Part shown: in pieces, positions 1-5,706 of the stretch
Layout: the number at the start of each line of letters is the position of its first letter
Numbering within the stretch: position 1 is the first letter of the stretch
DNA from: Christensenellaceae bacterium
GTDB taxonomy: Bacteria > Bacillota > Clostridia > Christensenellales > UBA1750
Length of the DNA: 6,247 nt
Assembly: GCA_031287285.1 (NCBI GenBank)
Contig: JAITTC010000143.1
Location: 1 to 6,247 of the forward strand
Direction: 5' to 3'
Translations under genes and position numbers: made by a program
The notes under the pieces: generated by a model
The model's input: only the letters and a program-made list of their open reading frames with translations
Databases searched by the model: none
What the model was told of the DNA's origin: nothing

Positions 1-1
1 G

Positions 2-106
2 ATCAGGGGGCAGGTCACGATGGCACTCTCAGGCGAGTACGCAAACGAGATCTTCGGCGGCTGGCCCTGCCAGACGGCCCAACAGCGGCGAGCACCCTCT
101 GGATGA
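2..106 (+). pseudogene. Fragment of asparagine synthetase (AsnB-like), broken
   Basis: The reading frame starting at base 2 gives 34 residues before a TGA at 104-106. The first 22 or so include ALSGEYANEIFGGWP, which is the conserved segment of the C-terminal synthetase domain of glutamine-hydrolysing asparagine synthetases (usually ALSGE-ADEIFGGYPWF). The match stops at about base 70: the usual WF after the proline is missing, and the following residues (CQTAQQRRAPSG) look unlike the family. The 5' part lies outside the window, so the fragment could be the end of a truncated gene or a detached piece. It is the only plus-strand coding signal here, and it is opposite to the asnB gene at the right end. 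Bases 107-225 show no convincing gene, only a GC-rich hairpin at 147-165. Confidence 0.6.
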
Positions 107-146
107 GAAGCGGCAAAAAAGGCAGACATTACGGCAAGAAAGAAAG

Positions 147-165
147 GGCGGCGGCCAGCGCCGCC
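147..165 (-). other. GC-rich hairpin with pyrimidine-rich tail
   Basis: On the minus strand GGCGGC (165-160) pairs with GCCGCC (152-147), plus one further pair inside, and is followed by CTTTCTTTCTT. It resembles a weak intrinsic terminator downstream of the much better one at 226-270, so it may be a back-up. A short open minus-strand frame ends with TAA at 129-131, just past this hairpin. That frame has no usable start upstream and I do not call it a gene. Confidence 0.3.
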
Positions 166-225
166 ACCCCCTCCACCCAAGGTATTTTCAGCATGAAACC
201 CAAGGCGATGGCCGGTTTCTCGCTT

Positions 226-270
226 AAAACAACGCCGTTTGCGCCGAGGCGCCGGCCAAGGCGCTGTTTT
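226..270 (-). terminator. Intrinsic terminator of the transporter operon
   Basis: On the minus strand AAAACAGCGCC (270-260) pairs with GGCGTTGTTTT (236-226) in an 11-pair stem with one G-T wobble. The intervening 23 nt hold a smaller GCCG/CGGC hairpin. The 3' arm ends in a T-rich run, and the 5' arm begins inside the stop codon of the last operon gene. The A/T-rich outer stem means it could also end transcription arriving from the left on the plus strand. Confidence 0.7.
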
Positions 271-628
271 ACTCCTTAACTTCCCGATTGTATCCTCGGT
301 CGCCGTAGGGCTTAAGGCGTTCAAGCCAAGCCTTTTCCATCTGCCGAAGGGCAAAATCCCGATCGATCTCGGGCTTGACTTCCTTTTCTTCCAGCACCGA
401 ATATTCAAAGGCGGTTTCGCCGAGGGCCTTCCAATCGGCCTGCAATTCCGCGTTGCGAAACTGGCCCATGTCGAGCTGCATCTTCATCGTGAGGTAGCTG
501 CTCTTCAAATTGTTCTTCGAAAAGACGAAGAGCTTGCCATTTTGCCTGTTTTTGAGCTGCGCCACGCCCATCATCGTGGGGATTTCATCATACTTGCCGC
601 GCAGTTCCCTGCGCCGCTGCTTATCCAT
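269..628 (-). CDS. GIY-YIG nuclease-family protein with degenerate motifs
   Basis: The 119-residue product resembles the small stand-alone GIY-YIG family proteins common in clostridia. Characteristic parts are GVAQLKNRQNGKLFVF near the N terminus (residues 21-36), the QLDMGQFRNAELQADWKALG block (51-70), an F-EYSVLEEKE segment (74-83) and an ending with QMEKAWLERLKPYGDRGYN (96-114). The two motifs that name the family are altered: GIY reads GVA (21-23) and YIG reads FVF (34-36). The arginine expected in the following helix is not evident (LKSS, 41-44), so nuclease activity is doubtful. The ATG at 626-628 follows a GGGAGGG ribosome binding site. The gene starts 24 nt after the ecfT stop, so it is the last gene of the operon. 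Its role beside a transporter is unknown; DNA or RNA binding without cleavage is only an inference. Confidence 0.8.
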   Translation of the reverse strand: MDKQRRRELRGKYDEIPTMMGVAQLKNRQNGKLFVFSKNNLKSSYLTMKMQLDMGQFRNAELQADWKALGETAFEYSVLEEKEVKPEIDRDFALRQMEKAWLERLKPYGDRGYNREVKE

Positions 629-652
629 GTTGTTTCCCTCCCTTCAGGGGCC

Positions 653-1414
653 TTAGAATAGCACGGCCAGCGCCAAAACGCAAGCGCCCCCAAGAAGCGC
701 GCCAAAATCCCGCAGGGCGAAGGGGTAATCCTTATAGCCGCTCTTCCTTCCGCGAAGGTAAAAACCTCTAAGCTCCGCAGAAATCGCCCCGCCCTCGATC
801 CTTCGCACCGAGGAAACTAGCAGCGGCGCGCAGAGCGGCAGCAAAAGCGCGACCTTTTTGAAGAAGTTCTTCGTGTCAAACTCCACGCCGCGCGCCGTCT
901 GCGCCTCCATGATGCCCGCCATCTCCTGCGCAAACAGCGGGATGAAGCGAATCGCGGTGCCCAGCACGAAGGCGTATTGGTAGGGCAGGCCGAGCTTTCG
1001 CACCAAGACATTCGGGATGTCGCTGGTCTGCGTGACCGAGAGCATCAGCCCCAGCGGCAGCGCAGCTGCCAGCAGGCGCAGCACGAACAGCAGCGAAAAC
1101 GACAGGCCAAGGTCGGTGATATAAAGCCCCAGCGGCAGCTGCAAAAGGATTTGCCCCTCGCGCACGAAGAAGATCTGCACAAGAAATAAAAGGGCTGATA
1201 ATTTGAGCAAGGAGCTGAGCATTTTGAGCGCGCGGCCAAAAATCCCCGCAGAAAACGCCAGGGCGAGGTTTAGCGCGATGACGCCAAGGACGATAAAATG
1301 ATTCCCTGTCACGAAGCAGGAGGCGCAGAGCACAAAGGCCAAAAGGAGCTTCACCAGCGGGTTCAGCCTGTGCAAAAAGCTGCTGCCCGGCACATAATCC
1401 AGAATGCCTTTCAC
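653..1414 (-). CDS. ecfT: ECF transporter transmembrane coupling protein EcfT
   Basis: This 253-residue membrane protein is the T component of an ECF importer. EcfT links the two cytoplasmic ATPases to the substrate-binding S protein and transmits ATP-driven movement. Several hydrophobic segments are visible (about 21-36, 39-56, 66-83, 103-126, 143-162 and 186-201), with a last one at 237-253. The two ATPase-contacting coupling motifs of the family are present as ARG (174-176, within AQTARGVEFD) and a variant ELRGF (214-218). The family-typical RFIPLFAQE (156-164) precedes the first. The start is GTG at 1412-1414, which forms a GTGA overlap with the stop of the preceding ATPase gene. An AAGGGGGCGG ribosome binding site lies upstream. 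The length is normal and the position after two ATPase genes is typical of complete ECF cassettes. Confidence 0.93.
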   Translation of the reverse strand: MKGILDYVPGSSFLHRLNPLVKLLLAFVLCASCFVTGNHFIVLGVIALNLALAFSAGIFGRALKMLSSLLKLSALLFLVQIFFVREGQILLQLPLGLYITDLGLSFSLLFVLRLLAAALPLGLMLSVTQTSDIPNVLVRKLGLPYQYAFVLGTAIRFIPLFAQEMAGIMEAQTARGVEFDTKNFFKKVALLLPLCAPLLVSSVRRIEGGAISAELRGFYLRGRKSGYKDYPFALRDFGALLGGACVLALAVLF

Positions 1415-2220
1415 CTTGCCGCCCCCTTTTGCTCTAAAATCAGCGAAAGCATCTCCTCCACGCTGAAGGCCTCCGCGTAAGGGCCGCCAAGGCGCGCCCC
1501 GAGCGCCGGAATCTGCGCGGGCAAGAGCGAAGCCCTGCCGAGCAGCCCTTCATCCCGCATGATCTGCCGCACCGGCCCGTCGCCGATCAGCCGCCCTTCG
1601 CTTATGACCAGCGCGCGGCCCGCAAAATCGGCCACGATCTCCATATCGTGCGAGATCATCAGGATCGTCGTCCCCCTCGCATGCAGCTGGGCGATGATGC
1701 CCATGATGGTCATGCACTCGCGGTAATCAAGCCCGGTCGTGGGCTCGTCTAAAATGAGGAGCTTGGGCGCCCGCGCCAAAACCGATGCCAGGGCGATCTG
1801 CTGCCGCTCGCCCCGGCTCATGCCGAAGGGGTCGCGCTCGCCGCTGAGCGAAAAGAGCTGCAGCATCTCGTCGCAGCGCGCCTGCCTGGCGGCGGCGTCG
1901 TCTAGGGCGATCTCCAGGCCAAAGAGGATCTCGTCGCGCACGCTGCTTTGGCAGATCTGCCTGTCTGGATTCTGGAACAAAAACCCGATATCTCGCGCCA
2001 GAAGGCTGGTTTTAACCTGCCCGGTGTCGTTCCCAAAGGCCAGAACGCGGCCGGACGAGGGCTTCAACAGCCCATTCGCCAGGCGGCAGAGCGTGGATTT
2101 CCCCGCGCCGTTTTCACCCAAGAGCGCCACAAACTCGCCTTCGTTGATGGTGAAGCTTAAATCCTTGAGCGTGGCGCTTTCGCTTTCGTAGCCAAAGCAG
2201 ACGCGCTGAAACTCTAGCAT
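1411..2220 (-). CDS. ecfA2: ECF transporter ATPase, second subunit (non-canonical signature)
   Basis: This 269-residue ABC ATPase drives the ECF importer as a heterodimer with the upstream ATPase. Visible motifs are Walker A GENGAGKST (35-43), the Q-loop glutamine in FLFQNPD (Q83), Walker B with catalytic glutamate LLILDEPT (154-161), and the switch histidine in MISHD (H191). The ABC signature is unusual: MSRGE (134-138) replaces LSGGQ, followed by RQQIALA. The frame is open upstream, but ATG at 2218-2220 is the likely start because GGGAGGTGGGG precedes it and homology begins at MLEF. It overlaps the first ATPase gene by 7 nt and ecfT by 4 nt, which suggests translational coupling. The C-terminal 50 or so residues form the extra domain typical of ECF ATPases. 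The A1/A2 label follows gene order only. Confidence 0.92.
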   Translation of the reverse strand: MLEFQRVCFGYESESATLKDLSFTINEGEFVALLGENGAGKSTLCRLANGLLKPSSGRVLAFGNDTGQVKTSLLARDIGFLFQNPDRQICQSSVRDEILFGLEIALDDAAARQARCDEMLQLFSLSGERDPFGMSRGERQQIALASVLARAPKLLILDEPTTGLDYRECMTIMGIIAQLHARGTTILMISHDMEIVADFAGRALVISEGRLIGDGPVRQIMRDEGLLGRASLLPAQIPALGARLGGPYAEAFSVEEMLSLILEQKGAAR

Positions 2221-3059
2221 GAAAGCCCCACCTCCCGCATCATCTTCTCGCCTTCTTCGAGGTTCAGCGGCAGCCTGCCGCCATAGAGCCCCTCTTCGCG
2301 CAAGGCGCGCGCCAAGGTCGTTACCCTGGGGATGTTCACGCCAGCTGCCTCCATCCTGCCCGCGCTCTGCAGCACCTCGCGCACCTCCCCTTCCAGAATG
2401 AGCTTGCCCTCTTCCATCACGGCCAGGCGCTTGGCGAACTCGCAAAGCAGCATGATTTTCTGCTCGACCACGACGATGGTCACCCCATATTGTTCGTTGA
2501 GCTCCTTCAGCGTTTCAAAAACACGGCGGCTCGACCTTGGGTCGAGCTCGCCGGTCGGTTCGTCTAAAACGATGATTTTGGGCCGAAGCGCCGTGATCGC
2601 GGCAATGGCGACCTTCTGCTTTTGCCCGCCGCTTAAGTCCGAAATCGCGCGGCAGCGAAGCTCTGAAATCCCGGCAGCCGCAAGGGCTTCCGCAACGCGG
2701 CCCTCGATTTCTTCTCTTGGCACGCCGAAGTTTTCGAGCCCGAACAGGATCTCATCCTCGACCACCGAGGCCACCATCTGCCCGTCGATGTCTTGAAAGA
2801 CGCAGCCCAAAACCCTGGCAATCTCCTCTGGGCGATGCTCCGCGCTGTCCATCCCCTCGACGAGCAGCTCCCCGTAGAAATCGCCCCTGTAATGGTGCGG
2901 CACGATGCCCGAGAGCGCGTAGCACAGCGTGGACTTGCCGGCGCCGCTCGAACCGATCAGCCCGAGAAAGGCGCCGTCCTCGATGGTCAGGCTGATCCCG
3001 TCCAGCGCGTGCCTTTCTGCGCCCGAATAGCGAAAGCCAAGGTTTTTAAGCTCGATCAT
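2214..3059 (-). CDS. ecfA1: ECF transporter ATPase, first subunit (switch His replaced by Gln)
   Basis: This 281-residue ABC ATPase is the partner of the ATPase encoded just downstream. Motifs are Walker A GSSGAGKST (36-44), the Q-loop glutamine in CVFQD (Q89), the canonical signature LSGGQ (142-146), and Walker B plus catalytic glutamate IIVLDEPT (162-169). At the switch position, where ABC ATPases usually carry histidine, the sequence reads VVVEQK, so Gln200 stands in for it. The ATG at 3057-3059 is preferred over an in-frame TTG at 3072-3074, because the GGGGTG ribosome binding site lies between them at proper spacing and family similarity starts at MIELKN. The gene begins 21 nt after the S-component stop. 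A long C-terminal tail (from about residue 205) is typical of this subfamily. Confidence 0.93.
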   Translation of the reverse strand: MIELKNLGFRYSGAERHALDGISLTIEDGAFLGLIGSSGAGKSTLCYALSGIVPHHYRGDFYGELLVEGMDSAEHRPEEIARVLGCVFQDIDGQMVASVVEDEILFGLENFGVPREEIEGRVAEALAAAGISELRCRAISDLSGGQKQKVAIAAITALRPKIIVLDEPTGELDPRSSRRVFETLKELNEQYGVTIVVVEQKIMLLCEFAKRLAVMEEGKLILEGEVREVLQSAGRMEAAGVNIPRVTTLARALREEGLYGGRLPLNLEEGEKMMREVGLSC

Positions 3060-3080
3060 CAAAAAACACCCCAAAAAACG

Positions 3081-3635
3081 TTATTTCTTCAGCGCCAGCT
3101 TGAGCGGGATATAGAGAAGCTGCACGATCACCGCGTTGATCGTCGCCGTACCGAAGATGATGCCCATGAAGATCGCAAGAGGCGTCGGCGTGATGTTGGC
3201 GCCGCTGAAATACATCAAATACATCACCCCGATGAAGCTGAACCCGCTGACCAAGGTGCTCAGAAAGGTGCAGATCACGGTCTGCAGCGGCAGTTTGCCG
3301 ATCTTCATCGGCAGCTTGATGAGCAGGGCCATCGCCAGGGCCCCGAGCAGCTCGCTCACCACGTTGATATAGGGCTGGCCGGGGAAGAACTGGCAAATCG
3401 CGCCGGCCAGCAGGCCGATGATCCCCGCCTGATAGAGCTTCGGGCGAATGAGGAGGATGATCAGGCAGTACATGGCGATGATGAAGTTCGGCTTCATGCC
3501 AAAATTGATGACCTGGCCAACCACCAGCTTCAGCACGGCGCCGGCGGCCAGCAGAATGCCGATCAAAAGCAGGTCGGCCACGCTCAGTCCCTTTTTCTCT
3601 TGCAGCTTGATCTCGCGCTTTTCGGTCTTTTCCAT
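3081..3635 (-). CDS. trpP: ECF S component, TrpP-like predicted tryptophan transporter
   Basis: This 184-residue membrane protein has a short charged N terminus (1-16) and about six hydrophobic segments (roughly 20-38, 50-63, 67-83, 92-108, 117-140 and 150-178), the build of an ECF substrate-binding (S) subunit. NFGMKPNF (44-51) and the FFPGQPYIN block (83-91) match what I recall of the TrpP family of tryptophan transporters. The name also rests on context: the gene is first behind a T-box leader whose probable specifier is UGG (Trp), and two ECF ATPases and EcfT follow. ATG at 3633-3635 is chosen because AGAAGGA precedes it by 7 nt. The longer in-frame extension to 3695 lacks such a site and does not look like membrane-protein sequence. 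Substrate identity is inferred. A related aromatic compound or another S family is possible. Confidence 0.8.
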   Translation of the reverse strand: MEKTEKREIKLQEKKGLSVADLLLIGILLAAGAVLKLVVGQVINFGMKPNFIIAMYCLIILLIRPKLYQAGIIGLLAGAICQFFPGQPYINVVSELLGALAMALLIKLPMKIGKLPLQTVICTFLSTLVSGFSFIGVMYLMYFSGANITPTPLAIFMGIIFGTATINAVIVQLLYIPLKLALKK

Positions 3636-3710
3636 GGTTTCGTCCTTCTTTCCTGGGCTTTGCCCAATTTTAATTCGCTTTTGTAAGAAGAACAAGGCGC
3701 GTATTGGAAA

Positions 3711-3745
3711 TAAAAAGAGCCCGCCCTCTGATAAGGGCAGACTCT
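3711..3745 (-). terminator. T-box attenuator (terminator form)
   Basis: On the minus strand AGAGTCTGCCCT (3745-3734) pairs with AGGGCGGGCTCT (3727-3716) in a 12-pair stem (two G-T wobbles) with loop TATCAG, followed by TTTTT. The 5' arm contains the TCTGC and CCTTAT-proximal bases needed by the antiterminator, so the two structures exclude each other. This is the expected default-off switch of a T-box leader, placed about 75 nt upstream of the first start codon. Confidence 0.9.
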
Positions 3746-4009
3746 CAAATCTGCGGTACCACCTTATTTGCCCCGCGTAAAACCGTTCTAGAACCGCTTT
3801 TGCGCGCGACCGCTCTTACAAAAATGCTATCACATTTTTTGCCCTTAACGCGGGCCAGCGTCTTGGATACTCGGTCGCCCTTTCCCCTCGCCCTCAGTGG
3901 ACCACTTGCCGGTTCGCATCTCCGCAGGTCTTCCACCACCGCCTGCTCTCTGTGGGCGCGCACCCCGGTTTGACTTCCACATCAATGGTTTGCTATTGAC
4001 TTGGTGAGC
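3711..4009 (-). promoter_or_regulatory. T-box riboswitch leader, probably tRNA-Trp responsive
   Basis: The T-box sequence AAGGTGGTACCGC lies at 3753-3765 (minus). The antiterminator can be drawn exactly: ATAAGG pairs with CCTTAT, GCAGA pairs with TCTGC around the loop TTTGAGAG, and TGGTACC forms the 7-nt bulge that binds the tRNA acceptor end. The AGAGAG and GGTGGTGGAAG elements of the stem I apex are visible at about 3929-3951. At the base of stem I, GTGGA (3980-3976) pairs with TCCAC (3901-3897), and CCGG pairs with CCGG. Between them, the 3' side of the internal loop reads CAA, G, TGG. In family alignment (GAA, one base, specifier) TGG at 3902-3904 is the specifier, meaning Trp. The loop E bases deviate (AGTC/CAA rather than AGTA/GAA), so the codon is less certain than the T-box itself; GTG (Val) or AAG (Lys) are the alternatives. 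The leader controls the downstream transporter operon. Confidence 0.92.
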
Positions 4010-4012
4010 TTA

Positions 4013-4041
4013 CTTATATCATAGCCCGGCCGGGCTGTCAA
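4013..4041 (-). promoter_or_regulatory. Sigma-A-type promoter of the T-box/ECF operon
   Basis: On the minus strand there is a perfect -35 box TTGACA (4041-4036), a 17-nt spacer and a good -10 box TATAAG (4018-4013). Transcription would begin at about 4005-4009, directly before the T-box stem I. The spacer is almost filled by the palindrome AGCCCGGCCGGGCT (4023-4036), which overlaps the last base of the -35 box. That is unusual and may be an operator. Confidence 0.8.
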
Positions 4042-4274
4042 GCATTAATTTTCATCCTTAAAATGTCGGCCGCTCCCCCAGCAAGGCCATGCCAACAGGA
4101 AGGGAGTCGAATTCCCTTAACATCACCGCTGAAGGGAGGGCCGCGCTGAAAAGAGCCGGGCGCAAAGCTCTTGCCTGGCAGCGGTGCTTCTAGCGCCTTG
4201 CGCGAAATCCCCCTTCCGGCCAAAAAAACGCGCAAAGCTCCTCGCAAGGCCAGGCCAAAAATCGTGGTTTTTGG
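4042..4274 (-). other. Non-coding spacer between zinc-ribbon gene and T-box promoter
   Basis: No convincing gene is visible here. The only open frame begins at a TTG without a ribosome binding site and runs into the promoter. Just after the zinc-ribbon gene stop, GCCAAAAA and TTTTTGGC form an 8-pair hairpin (4254-4275) without a following T run. An 11-base direct repeat, GCGCAAAGCTC (plus strand), occurs at 4160-4170 and 4230-4240. The stretch probably holds the 3' end of the zinc-ribbon transcript. Confidence 0.5.
4149..4172 (-). terminator. Candidate weak terminator after the zinc-ribbon gene
   Basis: On the minus strand AAGAGC (4172-4167) pairs with GCTCTT (4156-4151) around a 10-nt loop and is followed by two more T residues. 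The stem is short and the T tract is largely part of it, so this is a weak call. It is offered because the upstream gene must end before the next promoter and no better hairpin with a T run was found. Confidence 0.3.
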
Positions 4275-5588
4275 CTAGAACTCCCCTCGATCCTCATTCC
4301 TGGTGCCCGCGTTGCCGTTCACCGCATCGCGCAGGGTCAGGGTGTAGATATAGCCGCTCTTAAAGGCATAGTTTTCGCTGCCTTCCAAAATGAGGGTCTG
4401 GTAAACCGCGTCCTCGTCGCCGAACATCTCGTCCGGCCCAAACCACCTCTCGCCATAGGCGGAGCGGATCTGGTAAATATTCGCCGGGAGCTTGATGCTG
4501 GGCGTCTGGCCGCCCTGAATGAAGACAGAGGCCACGAGCTCGCCCTGCTGCGTGTAGATCTTGATGAAGGTGGGGCGCGGGTCGTCCTTAGGCGTCTTGA
4601 TCTTGAGCGTCACCGCAGAGCCCTTGAAGGCCTCGTTGCGGTAGAGCGTGCCGGTGCCTGGGTATTCCTGCTCGCAAAGGTCCGCGCGCCCCTCCGCGTC
4701 CTCATAATCGCCCAAATCCCTAAAAAGCTTGAAGGCCGTGTAGTACTTCCCCTCGGCAAGGGCTTCTTCCGCCTCCGCATAGCTTTGTATGTTGCGGCAA
4801 AGGGTCAAGAGCGCCTCGCTATCCTTCACACGCTGATCCACCAGGCCCTCAAAAAGCCGCTGCGCCGCGCCATAATCGCCCGCGTCCATCGCGGCCGTCG
4901 CCTCTTGGTAACCAAGGGTGTTCTGGCAGTTCTTCGCAAGGGCCGCGGCGTCCTTATAGGCGCCCAGCGGCTGGAAGAGCTCGTAAGCCTTGGCATAGTC
5001 CGCGGCGGCAAGCAGAGCCGTCGCGTCGCCATAGGCCTTGGCCCGCAGGCATTCCTCGGCCTGGGACGAGGCGTCTTCAAAGCCCCCGAGCAACGCAAAG
5101 GCCTCTGCCGCCTCTTCGTAGCTGCCGGCGCTCATCAGCGCCGCCGCCTTGTCGTAGGCAAGCGAATTTTCGCAGCTGGCATAAAGGGTCGCCGCGTCCT
5201 CATAGCTGCCAAGCTCCGCGAAGGCAGACATGGCCCCCTCGTATTGGCCGCCCTCCATGAGGGCCACGGCTTCTTCATAGTTTGACTTTTTGATGGCGGC
5301 GCTGACGAGCGGAATCGCGATCGCAGCCGCCACGAGCACGAAGGCGGCCGCGCATGCGATCAAGACGGCGGGCCGCACGCGCTTCCCCCGCTTTGCCGCA
5401 ACCGGCTCGGGTTCCACGGATGCACTTGGCGGCACTATGGGCTCGGTTTGCGGCGCCATGGGCACGCTTGGCGGCGCTATGGAAGCGTTTTGCGGCGCTT
5501 GGGCGGTAGGCACAGCGGTCATCGCGCCGCAAAAGCTGCAAAATTTCGCGTTATCGGCAAGCTGTTTCCCGCATTTGGTGCAAAACAT
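4275..5588 (-). CDS. Zinc-ribbon membrane protein with five TPR-like repeats
   Basis: This 437-residue product has four parts. A zinc ribbon (residues 1-21) has Cys3, Cys6, Cys17 and Cys20. A Pro/Ala/Ser-rich linker (22-65) leads to basic residues, then one transmembrane helix (about 73-98). Five TPR-like repeats follow, each beginning with Tyr (104, 145, 186, 227, 270), with the pattern Y-EA, G-YEEA, F--LG-Y-DA and a late Cys (139, 180, 221, 264, 305). The last part (about 313-420) is beta-rich, with FIKIYTQQGELVAS and a WFGPDEMFG segment. The zinc ribbon should lie in the cytoplasm and the repeats outside, by the positive-inside rule. ATG at 5586-5588 is chosen because AAGGAGGG precedes it and the zinc ribbon starts there. 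Such proteins are common and uncharacterised in clostridia; a scaffolding or envelope-sensing role is only a guess. It stands alone, with its own promoter. Confidence 0.85.
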   Translation of the reverse strand: MFCTKCGKQLADNAKFCSFCGAMTAVPTAQAPQNASIAPPSVPMAPQTEPIVPPSASVEPEPVAAKRGKRVRPAVLIACAAAFVLVAAAIAIPLVSAAIKKSNYEEAVALMEGGQYEGAMSAFAELGSYEDAATLYASCENSLAYDKAAALMSAGSYEEAAEAFALLGGFEDASSQAEECLRAKAYGDATALLAAADYAKAYELFQPLGAYKDAAALAKNCQNTLGYQEATAAMDAGDYGAAQRLFEGLVDQRVKDSEALLTLCRNIQSYAEAEEALAEGKYYTAFKLFRDLGDYEDAEGRADLCEQEYPGTGTLYRNEAFKGSAVTLKIKTPKDDPRPTFIKIYTQQGELVASVFIQGGQTPSIKLPANIYQIRSAYGERWFGPDEMFGDEDAVYQTLILEGSENYAFKSGYIYTLTLRDAVNGNAGTRNEDRGEF

Positions 5589-5619
5589 CGTCGTTCCCTC
5601 CTTGGCGCTCGTTAACCAT

Positions 5620-5647
5620 AGATTAACACTTTGCGCGGGAAAGTCAA
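5620..5647 (-). promoter_or_regulatory. Predicted promoter of the zinc-ribbon gene
   Basis: On the minus strand TTGACT (5647-5642) and TAATCT (5625-5620) are separated by 16 nt. This places the start of transcription at about 5613, some 25 nt before the ATG. The -35 box is good and the -10 box only partly matches consensus. The position, directly after the asnB terminator and before a strong ribosome binding site, supports it. Confidence 0.55.
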
Positions 5648-5660
5648 GCGCCTTGCGCAA

Positions 5661-5702
5661 GCAAAAAGGCCGGCCTATTTTGCTCTAAGCCGGCCCTTTT
5701 GC
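5661..5702 (-). terminator. Intrinsic terminator of asnB
   Basis: On the minus strand GCAAAAGGGCCGGC (5702-5689) pairs with GCCGGCCTTTTTGC (5674-5661) as a 14-pair stem with one G-T wobble and a 14-nt loop. The T run lies in the 3' arm. It begins a few bases after the asnB stop codon. The A and T runs flanking the GC core make it potentially bidirectional. Confidence 0.85.
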
Positions 5703-5706
5703 CATC

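Noticed and set aside
1..70. Glycine or cobalamin riboswitch suggested by CTCTCAGG, CCGAAG and GACCTGCC pieces
   Set aside because: The CTCTCAGG and CCGAAG pieces lie on opposite strands, the B12-box match is poor, and the stretch is better explained as asparagine synthetase coding sequence.
129..274. A minus-strand open frame ending at TAA 129-131 with a somewhat hydrophobic translation
   Set aside because: It has no start codon near its beginning, crosses the strong terminator at 226-270, and the first ATG leaves only 21 residues.
2221..2445. N-terminal extension of the second ATPase
   Set aside because: The extra 75 codons are the out-of-frame translation of the first ATPase gene; homology and a strong ribosome binding site place the start at 2220.
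2793..3686. Long plus-strand open frame of 297 codons opposite the S component and first ATPase
   Set aside because: It is a shadow of the minus-strand genes: the translation is rich in charged and polar residues with no domain pattern, and it lacks a ribosome binding site.
3636..3695. Twenty-codon N-terminal extension of the S component
   Set aside because: The internal ATG at 3635 has AGAAGGA at proper spacing, and the extension lies in the RNA leader just after the T-box terminator.
4038..4247. A 69-residue minus-strand open frame in the spacer
   Set aside because: It starts with TTG without a ribosome binding site, has no protein-like pattern, and runs into the -35 box of the T-box promoter.
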